From Clostridia bacterium BRH_c25 (GTDB lineage Bacteria > Bacillota_A > Clostridia > Lutisporales > Lutisporaceae), in contig LOES01000109.1 of NCBI GenBank assembly GCA_001515955.1, positions 1-16,955 of the forward strand: DNA of 16,955 nucleotides, given 5' to 3'. The notes below the pieces were generated by a model, which was given only the letters and a program-made list of their open reading frames with translations, had not been told where the DNA came from and ran no database searches. Below are positions 6,725-14,916 of this stretch, one piece after another (within the stretch, counting starts at the first letter, position 1; each line of letters opens with the position of its first letter). Position numbers and translations under genes: made by a program.

Positions 6725-7747
6725 TTGAAGAATAAAGATATTGCACAAAAAACAGGTGTTTCTATGACAACGGTCTCTAGGGTATTAAATAATTCTGGTT
6801 ATGTTAAAAAAGAAACTAGAGAATTGGTTCTCAAAACTGTTCAGGAATTAGGTTTGGAATGCGACTTTGTTTCTAAAAAGACTTCAAAACACAAAAATGA
6901 AATAATTGGAGTAGTTATTCCTGATATTACAAATCCATTTTTTGGAGAGGTTATTAAAGGGATTAATAAAGTTGCGGATAGCGAAAAAATGAATTTTATA
7001 CTTTGTGATACAGATGAAAACGTAGATAAAGAGATCAGATATCTTGAAATGCTCAAAGAACAAAATATTAGGGGGCTTATAATAACACCTGCAACAGATC
7101 AAAATGAGTTTAACATGAAATATCTTGTCCAGTTAGAAAACATGGGTGTACCTATAGTTCTATTAGACAGGGACATTAAATATTCACATTTCGATGCAGT
7201 ATTTTTGGATAATATTAAAGGAGCTTATGAAGCAGTTGAAGCTTTAATAAAGGAAGGACATGAAAAGATAGCAATTATTGCAGGCCCAACAACTTCAAAA
7301 CCCGGTCGTGAAAGGGTCAACGGATATCAAAAGGCACTAGGCATGAATAATATTCAGGAAGAAAATAAGTATATGTTTTTTGGGGACTTCAGACTTGAAA
7401 GTGGATATAACTGTACGAAAGAAATCATGAACATGAAGGAACCACCTTCAGCAATCTTCGTTTCAAATAATATGATGACCATAGGCTGTATAAAGGCTCT
7501 CTATGAAATGAATTTGAAAATACCTGAGGATATAAGTATAGTCGGATTTGACGATGTGGATATGTTTAATGTAATGAACCTTAATATAAGTTCTGTATCA
7601 AGACCTACTACATTAATGGGAGAAGAGGCTATGAATATCTTAATGGAAAGGCTTAAAACCAAAGATAATGACAAAAGGACTATAAAAAAGATAATTTTGC
7701 CACCCTGCTTGATTCTAAGAGGTTCTGAAAAATACTTCAAAAAATAG
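6725..7747 (+). CDS. LacI-family transcriptional regulator
   Basis: 340-aa regulator, probably controlling this nucleoside cluster. The N-terminal helix-turn-helix is typical: KDIAQKTGVSMTTVSRVLN (residues 4-22), then KKETRELVLKTVQELG. The sugar-binding-protein-like effector domain starts at EIIGVVIPDITNPFF and contains VFLDNIKGAYEAVEALIKEG, GRERVNGYQKAL and IVGFDDVDMF, closest in style to RbsR/PurR. The start is TTG at 6725, with GAGAGGG (6708-6714) 10 nt upstream. The hinge is unusual: the family's Tyr-x-Pro-Asn and the minor-groove-inserting Leu are replaced by Leu44, Cys46-Asp47 and Thr53. This suggests an operator without the usual central CpG. The effector could be a nucleoside, a pentose or a pentose phosphate; the sequence does not decide. 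Confidence 0.92.
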   Translation: MKNKDIAQKTGVSMTTVSRVLNNSGYVKKETRELVLKTVQELGLECDFVSKKTSKHKNEIIGVVIPDITNPFFGEVIKGINKVADSEKMNFILCDTDENVDKEIRYLEMLKEQNIRGLIITPATDQNEFNMKYLVQLENMGVPIVLLDRDIKYSHFDAVFLDNIKGAYEAVEALIKEGHEKIAIIAGPTTSKPGRERVNGYQKALGMNNIQEENKYMFFGDFRLESGYNCTKEIMNMKEPPSAIFVSNNMMTIGCIKALYEMNLKIPEDISIVGFDDVDMFNVMNLNISSVSRPTTLMGEEAMNILMERLKTKDNDKRTIKKIILPPCLILRGSEKYFKK

Positions 7748-7799
7748 ATATATGAAGAAGATTTAAAACTCTTTATTAATTTATATAGGAGGAATATTT

Positions 7800-8423
7800 G
7801 TGAGCGAATTTATGAGTTATGATCCATGGAAAAACATTACAACTAGAAACGGTATACCGGGAGATGAAATCATATCTGCTTTGCAGAAGTCAATAAGAAG
7901 AGGATTAGTAGAAGATGCTGCAGTAGCTGCATATGAGATGTATATCACAAGTCCGGAATTTGAAGAAAAATTATGGAGAAGACTTCAAGCCATTTCAGTA
8001 GAGGATATTGGATTTGGAAATACTAATGCTCCTGTGCTTATAAATGCTTTAAATCAAATGCGTGTTAACTTTCCCTATAATGACGGAGATAGGCCTATTT
8101 TCTTTGTACATGCCATACGCTACTTGTGTCAATGTGAGAAAGAACGTTCGTCCGATTGTTTGAAAAATGTGATAATAAAAGAATTTGAGCAGGGAAGAAA
8201 ACCAGTAATTCCTGACTTTGCATTGGATATGCACACTGAGAGAGGAAGGACAATGGGCAGAGATATGATGCATTTCCTGAAGGAAGCAAGTAAGGTATAT
8301 CCTGAGAAGGATAAAATAGATAATGGATATAAACAACGTTTAGAAAAAATCCTCAAGGAGGAGAATTCAAAAACTGAAGAACCAGATGTGCCGCCATTCT
8401 CTTATAATACATGGCAGGCATAA
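7800..8423 (+). CDS. RarA/MgsA C-terminal-like protein lacking the AAA+ core
   Basis: 207-aa soluble protein. Its first two thirds resemble the helical C-terminal region of RarA/MgsA (clamp-loader-like oligomerisation domain): DEIISALQKSIRRG, an amphipathic helix, LWRRLQAISVEDIGFGN (compare the SEDIGLAD-type motif of RarA), and FFVHAIRYLCQCEKERSSD. There is no Walker A or B, so it is not an ATPase itself. A distinctive PDFALDMHTERGRTMGR follows (about residues 139-155), then a charged tail. The start is GTG at 7800, with AGGAGGA (7787-7793) 6 nt upstream. It lies between the regulator and deoD, 52 and 31 nt away, so it is very likely co-transcribed. Its role in nucleoside metabolism is unknown; a scaffold or partner of an operon enzyme, or a link to DNA turnover, are guesses. 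The family call is from memory of motifs, not a search. Confidence 0.68.
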   Translation: MSEFMSYDPWKNITTRNGIPGDEIISALQKSIRRGLVEDAAVAAYEMYITSPEFEEKLWRRLQAISVEDIGFGNTNAPVLINALNQMRVNFPYNDGDRPIFFVHAIRYLCQCEKERSSDCLKNVIIKEFEQGRKPVIPDFALDMHTERGRTMGRDMMHFLKEASKVYPEKDKIDNGYKQRLEKILKEENSKTEEPDVPPFSYNTWQA

Positions 8424-8454
8424 TGAAGTAAACTAACTTTATGGGAGGGATAAT

Positions 8455-9168
8455 ATGGAATTTAAGACTCCAACACCACATAACAATGCCAGACCAGGTG
8501 ATATAGCAGAAACTGTACTAATGCCCGGTGACCCTTTAAGAGCTAAATTTATTGCGGAAACATTTTTAGAGGATCCTGTTTTGTACAACACAGTAAGAGG
8601 CATGTATGGATATACTGGATATTACAAAGGAAAGAGAGTCTCGGTACAAGGTTCAGGTATGGGTATGCCATCTATAGGCATTTATTCATATGAGCTGATA
8701 CATTTCTATGGGGTTAAAAATCTTATAAGAGTTGGCTCTGCGGGTGCATTCCAGCCAGATTTGAAATTACACGATATAGTAATCGGTATGGGGGCATGTA
8801 CAGATTCTAATTATGCAGCACAATATAAGCTTCCAGGAACATTTGCACCTATTGCAAGTTTTAGTTTGTTGGAAAAGGCAGTAAATGTAGCTAGAGAAAA
8901 GTGCATTGATGTAAAAGTAGGTAATATTGTTTCCGGTGATGTTTTCTACAGTCAGGACAAAGAGGGGCTGGAAAAATGGAAAAACATGGGGGTGTTAGCA
9001 GGAGAAATGGAAGCAGCAGCATTGTATATGAATGCTGCATGGGCAGGGGTAAATGCTCTCTGCTTGGTGACAATATCTGATTGCTTGTTTAATGGACAAG
9101 CATGCTCTGCCGAGGAGAGACAGGTTGCATTTACCAGGATGATAGAGATCGCGTTGGAATTGGTGTAA
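8455..9168 (+). CDS. deoD: Purine-nucleoside phosphorylase, DeoD (hexameric, high-molecular-mass type)
   Basis: Cytoplasmic enzyme for reversible phosphorolysis of purine (deoxy)nucleosides to free base and (deoxy)ribose-1-phosphate. At 237 aa it has the usual DeoD length. Active-site residues align with E. coli DeoD at an offset of five: His9 (from the neighbouring subunit), Gly25 and Arg29 in MPGDPLRAK, Arg48 in NTVRGMYG, Arg92 and Ser95 in IRVGSAGAF for phosphate, Glu184-Met185-Glu186 in GEMEAAA for ribose, and Asp209 in TISD for the base. Asp at that position fits use of both 6-oxo and 6-amino purines. ATG at 8455 follows GGGAGGG (8443-8449) by 5 nt. The next gene is a nucleoside-type binding lipoprotein, which fits uptake followed by phosphorolysis. 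Nothing appears broken. Confidence 0.96.
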   Translation: MEFKTPTPHNNARPGDIAETVLMPGDPLRAKFIAETFLEDPVLYNTVRGMYGYTGYYKGKRVSVQGSGMGMPSIGIYSYELIHFYGVKNLIRVGSAGAFQPDLKLHDIVIGMGACTDSNYAAQYKLPGTFAPIASFSLLEKAVNVAREKCIDVKVGNIVSGDVFYSQDKEGLEKWKNMGVLAGEMEAAALYMNAAWAGVNALCLVTISDCLFNGQACSAEERQVAFTRMIEIALELV

Positions 9169-9198
9169 TGATTCAGAAAAATGGAGGAGGGTTTATCG

Positions 9199-10323
9199 AT
9201 GAATAGAAAATTACTGTCATTAGTGCTTGTGATGTTGATTACTTTATCTTTTGTTGTGGGTTGTGGAAAAACAGACAGTCAAACCGCTGCAAAAAATGAT
9301 AGTGCTACAGCTGAAAAAATAAAAGTAACTTTATTAGGTGCTCAATTTGGTGATAAATCTTATTGGGACTCTTCTAAAAAAGGTATAGAAACAGCAGGTG
9401 AAAAGTTTAAAGATAAGATAGAAATTAACGTTGTTGACATGACGCCTGACAGGACTAAATGGAAAGCTGCTTTGATAGAGGCGTCCGAAGGCGATAGTAA
9501 TTTAATAATTACAGGAACCTGGGATCAGGAAGAAAATCTTGAAGAGCTTGCTTCTCAATATCCGGATAAAAAATACATATTATTTGATTCACCTGTTGAT
9601 TATGAAAAATATGACTGCAAAAATGTTTACTCAATGGGATACAAGGCAAACGAGTCCGGGTACCTGGCAGGTATAGTCGGAGCATACATGACAACATCCC
9701 AAAATGAGGGTATAAACCCAGATAAGGCTATAGGCTTTGTAGGCGGTATGGACAATACACCGATAATCAATGACTTCTTGGTAGGATATATCGAGGGAGC
9801 CAAATCTGTAGAGCCGAATATAAAAGTAGCTGTATCCTATATAGGTAGCTTCACAGATTCTGCTAAAGCAAAAGAGTTAGCATTAGCACAGTTTAACTCT
9901 AGAAATGTTGATATAATATTTAGTGTTGCAGGTGCTTCAGGAACAGGAACTATTGAAGCCGCAGGTGGAGTTGGCAAATATGCAATAGGTGTTGATTCTG
10001 ATCAAAGTGCATTATATGCGGGTAGAAAAGAACAAAGTGTGATAGTTACTTCAGCATTGAAAAGAGTAGATAATTCAATTTTGAATAGTATAAGCAAATA
10101 TTTAGATGGTACTCTTTCTTTTGGAAAATATGAAGTTTTAGGTATAAATGACGATGCAATAGGTATAGTTAAGAATGATGTTTTTAAAGGCCTTGTAGAT
10201 GCAGATTTTATATTGAAAATTGAAAAGGCAGAGCAACAATTAAAAAATGGTGAAATAAAAGTTACTTCTGCATTTGAAATAGACCAAGAGCAGGTTAAAA
10301 AGATGGTTGATTCTGTCCAATAA
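9199..10323 (+). CDS. BMP/PnrA-type nucleoside-binding lipoprotein of an ABC transporter
   Basis: 374-aa substrate-binding protein of the basic membrane protein family, whose studied members (PnrA, BmpA, NupN) bind purine nucleosides. The start at 9199 is preferred over an in-frame ATG at 9181, because GGAGGAGGG (9183-9191) lies 7 nt before it and it then begins with a normal lipoprotein signal: MNRK, a hydrophobic stretch, and lipobox VVGC with Cys22 as lipid anchor. Family marks are LGAQFGDKSYWDSSKKG, VYSMGYKANESGYLAGIVG, GFVGGMDNTPIINDFLVGY and YAIGVDSDQSA. It is anchored on the outer face of the membrane and hands ligand to the ATPase/permease complex encoded next. A strong hairpin lies between it and the ATPase gene, which would allow more binding protein than channel. 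Confidence 0.93.
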   Translation: MNRKLLSLVLVMLITLSFVVGCGKTDSQTAAKNDSATAEKIKVTLLGAQFGDKSYWDSSKKGIETAGEKFKDKIEINVVDMTPDRTKWKAALIEASEGDSNLIITGTWDQEENLEELASQYPDKKYILFDSPVDYEKYDCKNVYSMGYKANESGYLAGIVGAYMTTSQNEGINPDKAIGFVGGMDNTPIINDFLVGYIEGAKSVEPNIKVAVSYIGSFTDSAKAKELALAQFNSRNVDIIFSVAGASGTGTIEAAGGVGKYAIGVDSDQSALYAGRKEQSVIVTSALKRVDNSILNSISKYLDGTLSFGKYEVLGINDDAIGIVKNDVFKGLVDADFILKIEKAEQQLKNGEIKVTSAFEIDQEQVKKMVDSVQ

Positions 10324-10391
10324 ACTTAGTTCAGAGCGATATATCAATAGCTGCAGTCAGTATTGTTGATGAATTATTTGTGATAGACCTT

Positions 10392-10431
10392 AAAAAGCTT
10401 GTATTGCTATCAAAAAGTATACAAGCTTTTT
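10392..10431 (+). terminator. Intra-cluster hairpin, probable partial terminator
   Basis: AAAAAGCTTGTA (10392-10403) and TACAAGCTTTTT (10420-10431) form a perfect 12-bp stem around a 16-nt loop. The T-run lies within the 3' arm. It sits in the 199-nt gap after the binding-protein gene. No clear promoter follows, so partial read-through, or protection of the upstream mRNA from 3' decay, is more likely than full termination. Confidence 0.7.
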
Positions 10432-10522
10432 ATATAAGAATTGATAAGTAGTACTGGCTTATGAGTGAACAATAAACTTTGATATGAATTCACAATCGCA
10501 ATTCGGAATGAGAGGTGAGTTA

Positions 10523-12061
10523 ATGGCAAATATTTTGGAAGTCAAAGACTTAACAAAAGTATACCCTGGGGGGATATTGGCTAATTATAACATCAATTTT
10601 AGTATAAAAGAAGGAGAAATCCATGCTTTAGTAGGAGAAAATGGTTCAGGTAAAACTACCCTTATGAAGATGTTATTTGGCATTGAAGAAATAACAAATG
10701 GTGAGATTTATTATAAAGGGAAAAAAGTAGCTTTTGAATCATCAAAGGATGCTATAAAACTTGGAATCGGCATGGTGCATCAGCATTTTATGTTGGTTCC
10801 ATCTTTGACAGTTGCAGAAAACCTAACTCTAGGTATTGAAAAAAAGAAGGGAGTATTTATTGATATGAAAAGCTGCATAAGTGCTGCTGAGGATATATCC
10901 AGTAAATATAATCTTAGAATAGACCAATATAAAAGAGTAAGAGATATTAGTGTAAGCATGAAACAAAAACTTGAGATATTAAAAGCGCTATACAGAGGAG
11001 CGGAGTTATTAATACTTGATGAACCAACAGCTGTGTTAACTCCACAAGAGACTGAAGAACTATTTGAACAGCTTTTAAATTTAAAAAAGCTAGGACATAC
11101 CATCATATTTATTTCCCATAAACTAGATGAAATCAAACATCTATGTGACAGATTAACTATATTAAAATCCGGCAAGTGTATGGGAACTTACGATGTTGAT
11201 GAACTAAGTCAGGAAGAGATCTCAAAGCTTATGGTAGGCAGAGACGTAGTGCTTAATTACAATAAAGAAGATACAAATCCAACTAAAAATGTACTAGAAA
11301 TTAAAAACTTAACATACACAGATAAGTTCGGCATCAAAAAACTCAACAATATATCATTTAATCTAAAGAACTCTGAGGTCTTGGGGATAGCTGGAATAGA
11401 GGGTAATGGTCAAAATGAGATAGTATCAATTATAACAGGTCTTTTAGATGCAGATTCAGGTACGGTTATTTTTACGGATCAAGATATCACTAAAATTGAT
11501 ATTGGTAAACGCAGGAAATTAGGTATATCCCATGTTCCTGAAGATAGGATGATGCATGGCTGTGCTGAAGGGCTAAGCGTTAGTGATAACCTTATATCCA
11601 ATGTGTATAAACAATTTACAAATAAAATTAATTTACTTGACTTTAATGAAATAAATGAATACAGCCTGAAGCTGATAAAAAAGTATGATATTAAATGCTC
11701 AAGTCCTAAACAAGCTATTAAAGGATTATCAGGAGGAAACATACAAAAAGCTATAGTTGCCAGAGAGTTTTCTGTTGATACTGAAGTAATAATCATAAAT
11801 CAGCCTACAAGAGGAGTAGATGTTGGGGCAATGGAATTTATAAATGATAAGATATTAAATATGCGAAACCTGGGTAAGTCTATTCTGCTTGTATCTGCTA
11901 ATCTTACGGAATTGCTTGGTTTGAGTGACAGGATAATAGTACTTAACAAGGGAAAAATTGTTGGTCAAATAAAAGATCTAAAAAATGTAACTGAAGAGGA
12001 ACTTGGTCTTTATATGTTGGGACTTAAAAAGGATTCGGAAGATCAGTTAAAGGAGGCTTAA
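10523..12061 (+). CDS. ABC transporter ATP-binding protein, two nucleotide-binding domains (NupO/YufO-like)
   Basis: 512-aa cytoplasmic ATPase driving nucleoside import, with tandem domains as in the sugar and BMP families. Domain 1: Walker A GENGSGKTT (residues 38-46), Q-loop VHQHFML, and Walker B LLILDEPTAVLTPQE with switch His in IIFISHKLDEI. Domain 2: degenerate Walker A GIEGNGQNE (291-299, no Lys), signature LSGGNIQK, and Walker B-like IINQPTRGVDVGA. Loss of Walker A in domain 2 is usual for this family. Less usual is the domain 1 signature, which reads SVSMKQK where SVGxQQ is expected. The start at 10523 (behind GAGGTGA at 10512-10518) is preferred to an ATG at 10484 that lacks a ribosome site and would add non-homologous residues. 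It ends 3 nt before the next start codon. Confidence 0.93.
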   Translation: MANILEVKDLTKVYPGGILANYNINFSIKEGEIHALVGENGSGKTTLMKMLFGIEEITNGEIYYKGKKVAFESSKDAIKLGIGMVHQHFMLVPSLTVAENLTLGIEKKKGVFIDMKSCISAAEDISSKYNLRIDQYKRVRDISVSMKQKLEILKALYRGAELLILDEPTAVLTPQETEELFEQLLNLKKLGHTIIFISHKLDEIKHLCDRLTILKSGKCMGTYDVDELSQEEISKLMVGRDVVLNYNKEDTNPTKNVLEIKNLTYTDKFGIKKLNNISFNLKNSEVLGIAGIEGNGQNEIVSIITGLLDADSGTVIFTDQDITKIDIGKRRKLGISHVPEDRMMHGCAEGLSVSDNLISNVYKQFTNKINLLDFNEINEYSLKLIKKYDIKCSSPKQAIKGLSGGNIQKAIVAREFSVDTEVIIINQPTRGVDVGAMEFINDKILNMRNLGKSILLVSANLTELLGLSDRIIVLNKGKIVGQIKDLKNVTEEELGLYMLGLKKDSEDQLKEA

Positions 12062-12064
12062 TTA

Positions 12065-13150
12065 ATGTTAAGGAGTGCCTGGAAAAAGTTAGATTACTAT
12101 AGTTTAATCAGGGTAACGGTTGCAGTTTTATGTTCATTTGCATTAGCATCTTGTATTATATTCATCTTCAGTGATACACCGGTTGCTGCTATCTCAAAAT
12201 TGTTTTTTGGACCATTGACATCCCAAAGAAATTTCTTTATCGTTATACAAACTATGATTCCCCTTATATTCACTGCTCTTGCCATTAATGTAATATTTAA
12301 AAGCGGGCTATTTAGTATGGCTGCAGATGGTGCATTCTATACAGGTGCTGTGATAGCTGCATTTATAGGGATTAAAATACAACTTCCCAACATTATCCAT
12401 CAATTTGTAATAATTTTAGTTGCAGCTCTAGTAGGTGGAATTATCACAAGCATACCTGCGATCATCAGGGAAAAAACAGGGGCTAATGAATTTGTAACAT
12501 CAATGATGTTAAACTCTGTTTTCTTTTTTATGGGGATATATGTGGTTAACACTTATTTACTTGATAAAGCAGCAGGTTATGCATCTGTAAGATTTAATGA
12601 GACTGCGTCATTGGGAAATTTGGTAAAAGGTACTCAGATTCATTATGGATTTTTGATAATGATAGCAGTGTTAATAGTTGTATATATACTAATTGAAAAA
12701 ACAAAGACTGGCTATGAAATAAAACTTGTAGGATCCAATAAAAATTTTGCAATTTATTCGGGTATTAATGTTGGTCGTACTATTATAGTTTCACAGCTTA
12801 TCGGTGGTATTGTAGCAGGTATAGGTGGATCTGTAGAAATGATCGGAATGTACAAAAGGTTTACATGGAACACTCCTGTAACATATGTATGGGATGGTAT
12901 ATTAATAAATTTACTGTCATCATCCAAACCTATATTCATTCCCCTAGCCGCACTCTTCATATCATATATACGAGTAGGTGCTGATATAATGTCAAGAGCT
13001 ACACATGTTGATAATGGAATTGTTGCAATCATACAAGCTGTAATAATTTTTTTAGTTTCAGCTGAAAGATTTATGTATAGATTGAAAAAGAAAAAGGAAG
13101 AAAAACAGGCATTATTGACACAGCAAAGTATCGAAGGGGTAGCTAATTAG
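12065..13150 (+). CDS. ABC transporter permease, BMP/nucleoside family (first; NupP/YufP-like)
   Basis: 361-aa integral membrane protein of the branched-chain amino acid/BMP permease superfamily, with about 8-10 hydrophobic segments. Recognisable family stretches are FTALAINVIFKSGLFSMAAD (canonical members read FNIGxEG there, so this copy is a variant), TGANEFVTSMMLN, and YEIKLVGSNKNFAIYSGINV, the cytoplasmic loop before the last helices. A charged tail rich in Lys and Glu ends the protein. ATG at 12065 follows AGGAGG (12051-12056) by 8 nt and lies 3 nt after the ATPase stop codon, so translation is probably coupled. It pairs with the permease encoded downstream to form the channel. Confidence 0.92.
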   Translation: MLRSAWKKLDYYSLIRVTVAVLCSFALASCIIFIFSDTPVAAISKLFFGPLTSQRNFFIVIQTMIPLIFTALAINVIFKSGLFSMAADGAFYTGAVIAAFIGIKIQLPNIIHQFVIILVAALVGGIITSIPAIIREKTGANEFVTSMMLNSVFFFMGIYVVNTYLLDKAAGYASVRFNETASLGNLVKGTQIHYGFLIMIAVLIVVYILIEKTKTGYEIKLVGSNKNFAIYSGINVGRTIIVSQLIGGIVAGIGGSVEMIGMYKRFTWNTPVTYVWDGILINLLSSSKPIFIPLAALFISYIRVGADIMSRATHVDNGIVAIIQAVIIFLVSAERFMYRLKKKKEEKQALLTQQSIEGVAN

Positions 13151-13188
13151 GTTATAGCTTTTAATAGTAAAGTACGAGGAGTGATAAA

Positions 13189-14103
13189 GTGGATATCTTA
13201 TTTAAAAGTGAATTTTGGTTTGCAGTAATAAGAAGTACAACACCTGTTTTGTTTGCAACATTAGCAGCGAATCTTGCTTCAAAATCAGGGATAATTAATA
13301 TAGCTATAGAAGGTACGATGTTAATAGCAGCGCTGGTAGGAGTAGTAACTAGTGCATTTACTAATAGCTTGCTTTTAGGTTTGTTTTTTGGGCTATTGTC
13401 AGGGGTACTTGTTACGTTGGCTTTAAGCTATTTTTCTTTAAAGTTGAAATCCAATATTTTAATTACGGGAATAGCAATAAACCTGGCCGCTTCAGGAGGA
13501 ACAGTACTTGCTCTTTATACTATTACAGGGGACAAATCGGTTAGTACAGTTTTAAAAAGTGCAGTTTTCCCTACTGTTAATATTCCGATACTCAGGAGTA
13601 TACCTTTTGTTGGAAATATACTTTCGGGACATAATCTATTGACATATGTAGCACTAATTTCTGTTGGGGTTATTTACCTATTATTATACAAAACACCTTT
13701 AGGAACCAGGATAAGGGCTGTGGGTGAATCCGAAGCAGCAGCTGAATCAGTTGGTATAAATATTAATAAGACAAAAACAATTGCAATTGTATTAAGCGGT
13801 ATGTTCTCAGCATTAGGAGGTATGTTCCTATCCATGGGCTATTTATCGATGTTTACTGCTGGAATGACCTCGGGAAGAGGATTTGTAGCCTTAGCCACCG
13901 ACGCAATGTCTGGCAGTAACCCGATAGGAGGTTTGTTTAGTTCATTAATATATGGATTTAGTGACTCCCTTGCAAATTATCTTCAGAACACTTCAATCCC
14001 ATTGCAGTTTATACAGACATTCCCTTATATATTTATTGTAGTCGCATTTACAGTATTTAGTTATATAAAGAAGCTTAAGAATAAAGCAGAGGACAGTATA
14101 TAA
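13189..14103 (+). CDS. ABC transporter permease, BMP/nucleoside family (second; NupQ/YufQ-like)
   Basis: 304-aa integral membrane protein, shorter than the first permease, as usual for this pair. Family marks are FATLAANLASKSGIINIAIE near the N-terminus, LKLKSNILITGIAINLAASG, TRIRAVGESEAAAESVGINI for the ATPase-coupling loop, and GRGFVALATDAMSGSNPIGG. It has around eight hydrophobic segments and ends in a short Lys-rich tail. The start is GTG at 13189, with AGGAG (13177-13181) 7 nt upstream. The next gene, deoC, starts 85 nt downstream, with no terminator between. Confidence 0.92.
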   Translation: MDILFKSEFWFAVIRSTTPVLFATLAANLASKSGIINIAIEGTMLIAALVGVVTSAFTNSLLLGLFFGLLSGVLVTLALSYFSLKLKSNILITGIAINLAASGGTVLALYTITGDKSVSTVLKSAVFPTVNIPILRSIPFVGNILSGHNLLTYVALISVGVIYLLLYKTPLGTRIRAVGESEAAAESVGININKTKTIAIVLSGMFSALGGMFLSMGYLSMFTAGMTSGRGFVALATDAMSGSNPIGGLFSSLIYGFSDSLANYLQNTSIPLQFIQTFPYIFIVVAFTVFSYIKKLKNKAEDSI

Positions 14104-14188
14104 TAGGATATTTTGTTTTGTGCATATGAAAAGATTATGCAAACCTGTAAAAATTCAATATAAATCGCGTATTAATTAGGAGGCAATG

Positions 14189-14854
14189 ATGGATATAAGT
14201 AAAATAATAAAAGCAATTGATCATACATGCTTAAAACAGGCAGTGACATGGGAGGATATCAAAATATCGTGTGATGAAGCAGCAGATTTGGGGGTAGCTT
14301 CAGTATGTATACCGCCTTCATTCGTAAAGCAGGCCAGTGAGTACCTGGATAATAGGATGCCTGTTTGTACGGTCATAGGATTTCCATGTGGTTATCAGAC
14401 AAAAGCGACAAAAGTGTATGAAGCTAAAGATGCTGTATCAAATGGTGCACAAGAGATAGATATGGTAATTAATATCGGAAATTTAAAAGACAAGAAATAT
14501 GATCTTATATATCAAGAAATTATCGAAATAAAAGAGGCTATAGGCGATAGGGTGTTAAAGGTAATTATAGAAACATGCTTTCTAGAAGATGAAGAGAAGA
14601 AAGCAGTGTGTGACATAATAACAAAATCAGGAGCTGACTTTATCAAAACTTCCACAGGGTTTGGTACATATGGTGCAACAATTGAAGATGTGCTTTTGGT
14701 TAAGGAACATATAGGGAAAAATGTAAAAATAAAAGCAGCTGGTGGAATTAGAACATTGGAAGATGCTTTTGCTTATGTTGAGGCAGGAGTAGAAAGATTG
14801 GGTACAAGCGCTATCATTAAGCTTATAAACAAAGAAGACGTGGTTGGGTATTAA
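14189..14854 (+). CDS. deoC: Deoxyribose-phosphate aldolase
   Basis: 221-aa cytoplasmic class I aldolase that splits 2-deoxy-D-ribose-5-phosphate into acetaldehyde and glyceraldehyde-3-phosphate. Catalytic residues are visible: the Schiff-base Lys153 in FIKTSTGFGTYGAT, the second Lys182 in KIKAAGGIR, and Asp91 in EIDMVINIG. The N-terminal IDHTCLKQAVTWEDI is also typical. Of two adjacent ATGs, 14189 sits 5 nt from AGGAGG (14178-14183) and 14186 only 2 nt, so 14189 is preferred. Its presence implies that deoxynucleosides, not only ribonucleosides, are used. The phosphopentomutase that normally feeds it from DeoD product is missing here and must be encoded elsewhere, unless the downstream kinase supplies the substrate from free deoxyribose. 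Confidence 0.96.
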   Translation: MDISKIIKAIDHTCLKQAVTWEDIKISCDEAADLGVASVCIPPSFVKQASEYLDNRMPVCTVIGFPCGYQTKATKVYEAKDAVSNGAQEIDMVINIGNLKDKKYDLIYQEIIEIKEAIGDRVLKVIIETCFLEDEEKKAVCDIITKSGADFIKTSTGFGTYGATIEDVLLVKEHIGKNVKIKAAGGIRTLEDAFAYVEAGVERLGTSAIIKLINKEDVVGY

Positions 14855-14916
14855 ATGATGAACTCATAAACAGTAAATTAATTAGCAATATGGATGAAAT
14901 CTATGAGGTGGATAGT

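Noticed and set aside
14115..14144. Imperfect inverted repeat (TGCATA/TATGCA) before deoC as a terminator or operator
   Set aside because: Only 6 perfect base pairs and no T-run; too weak to call.
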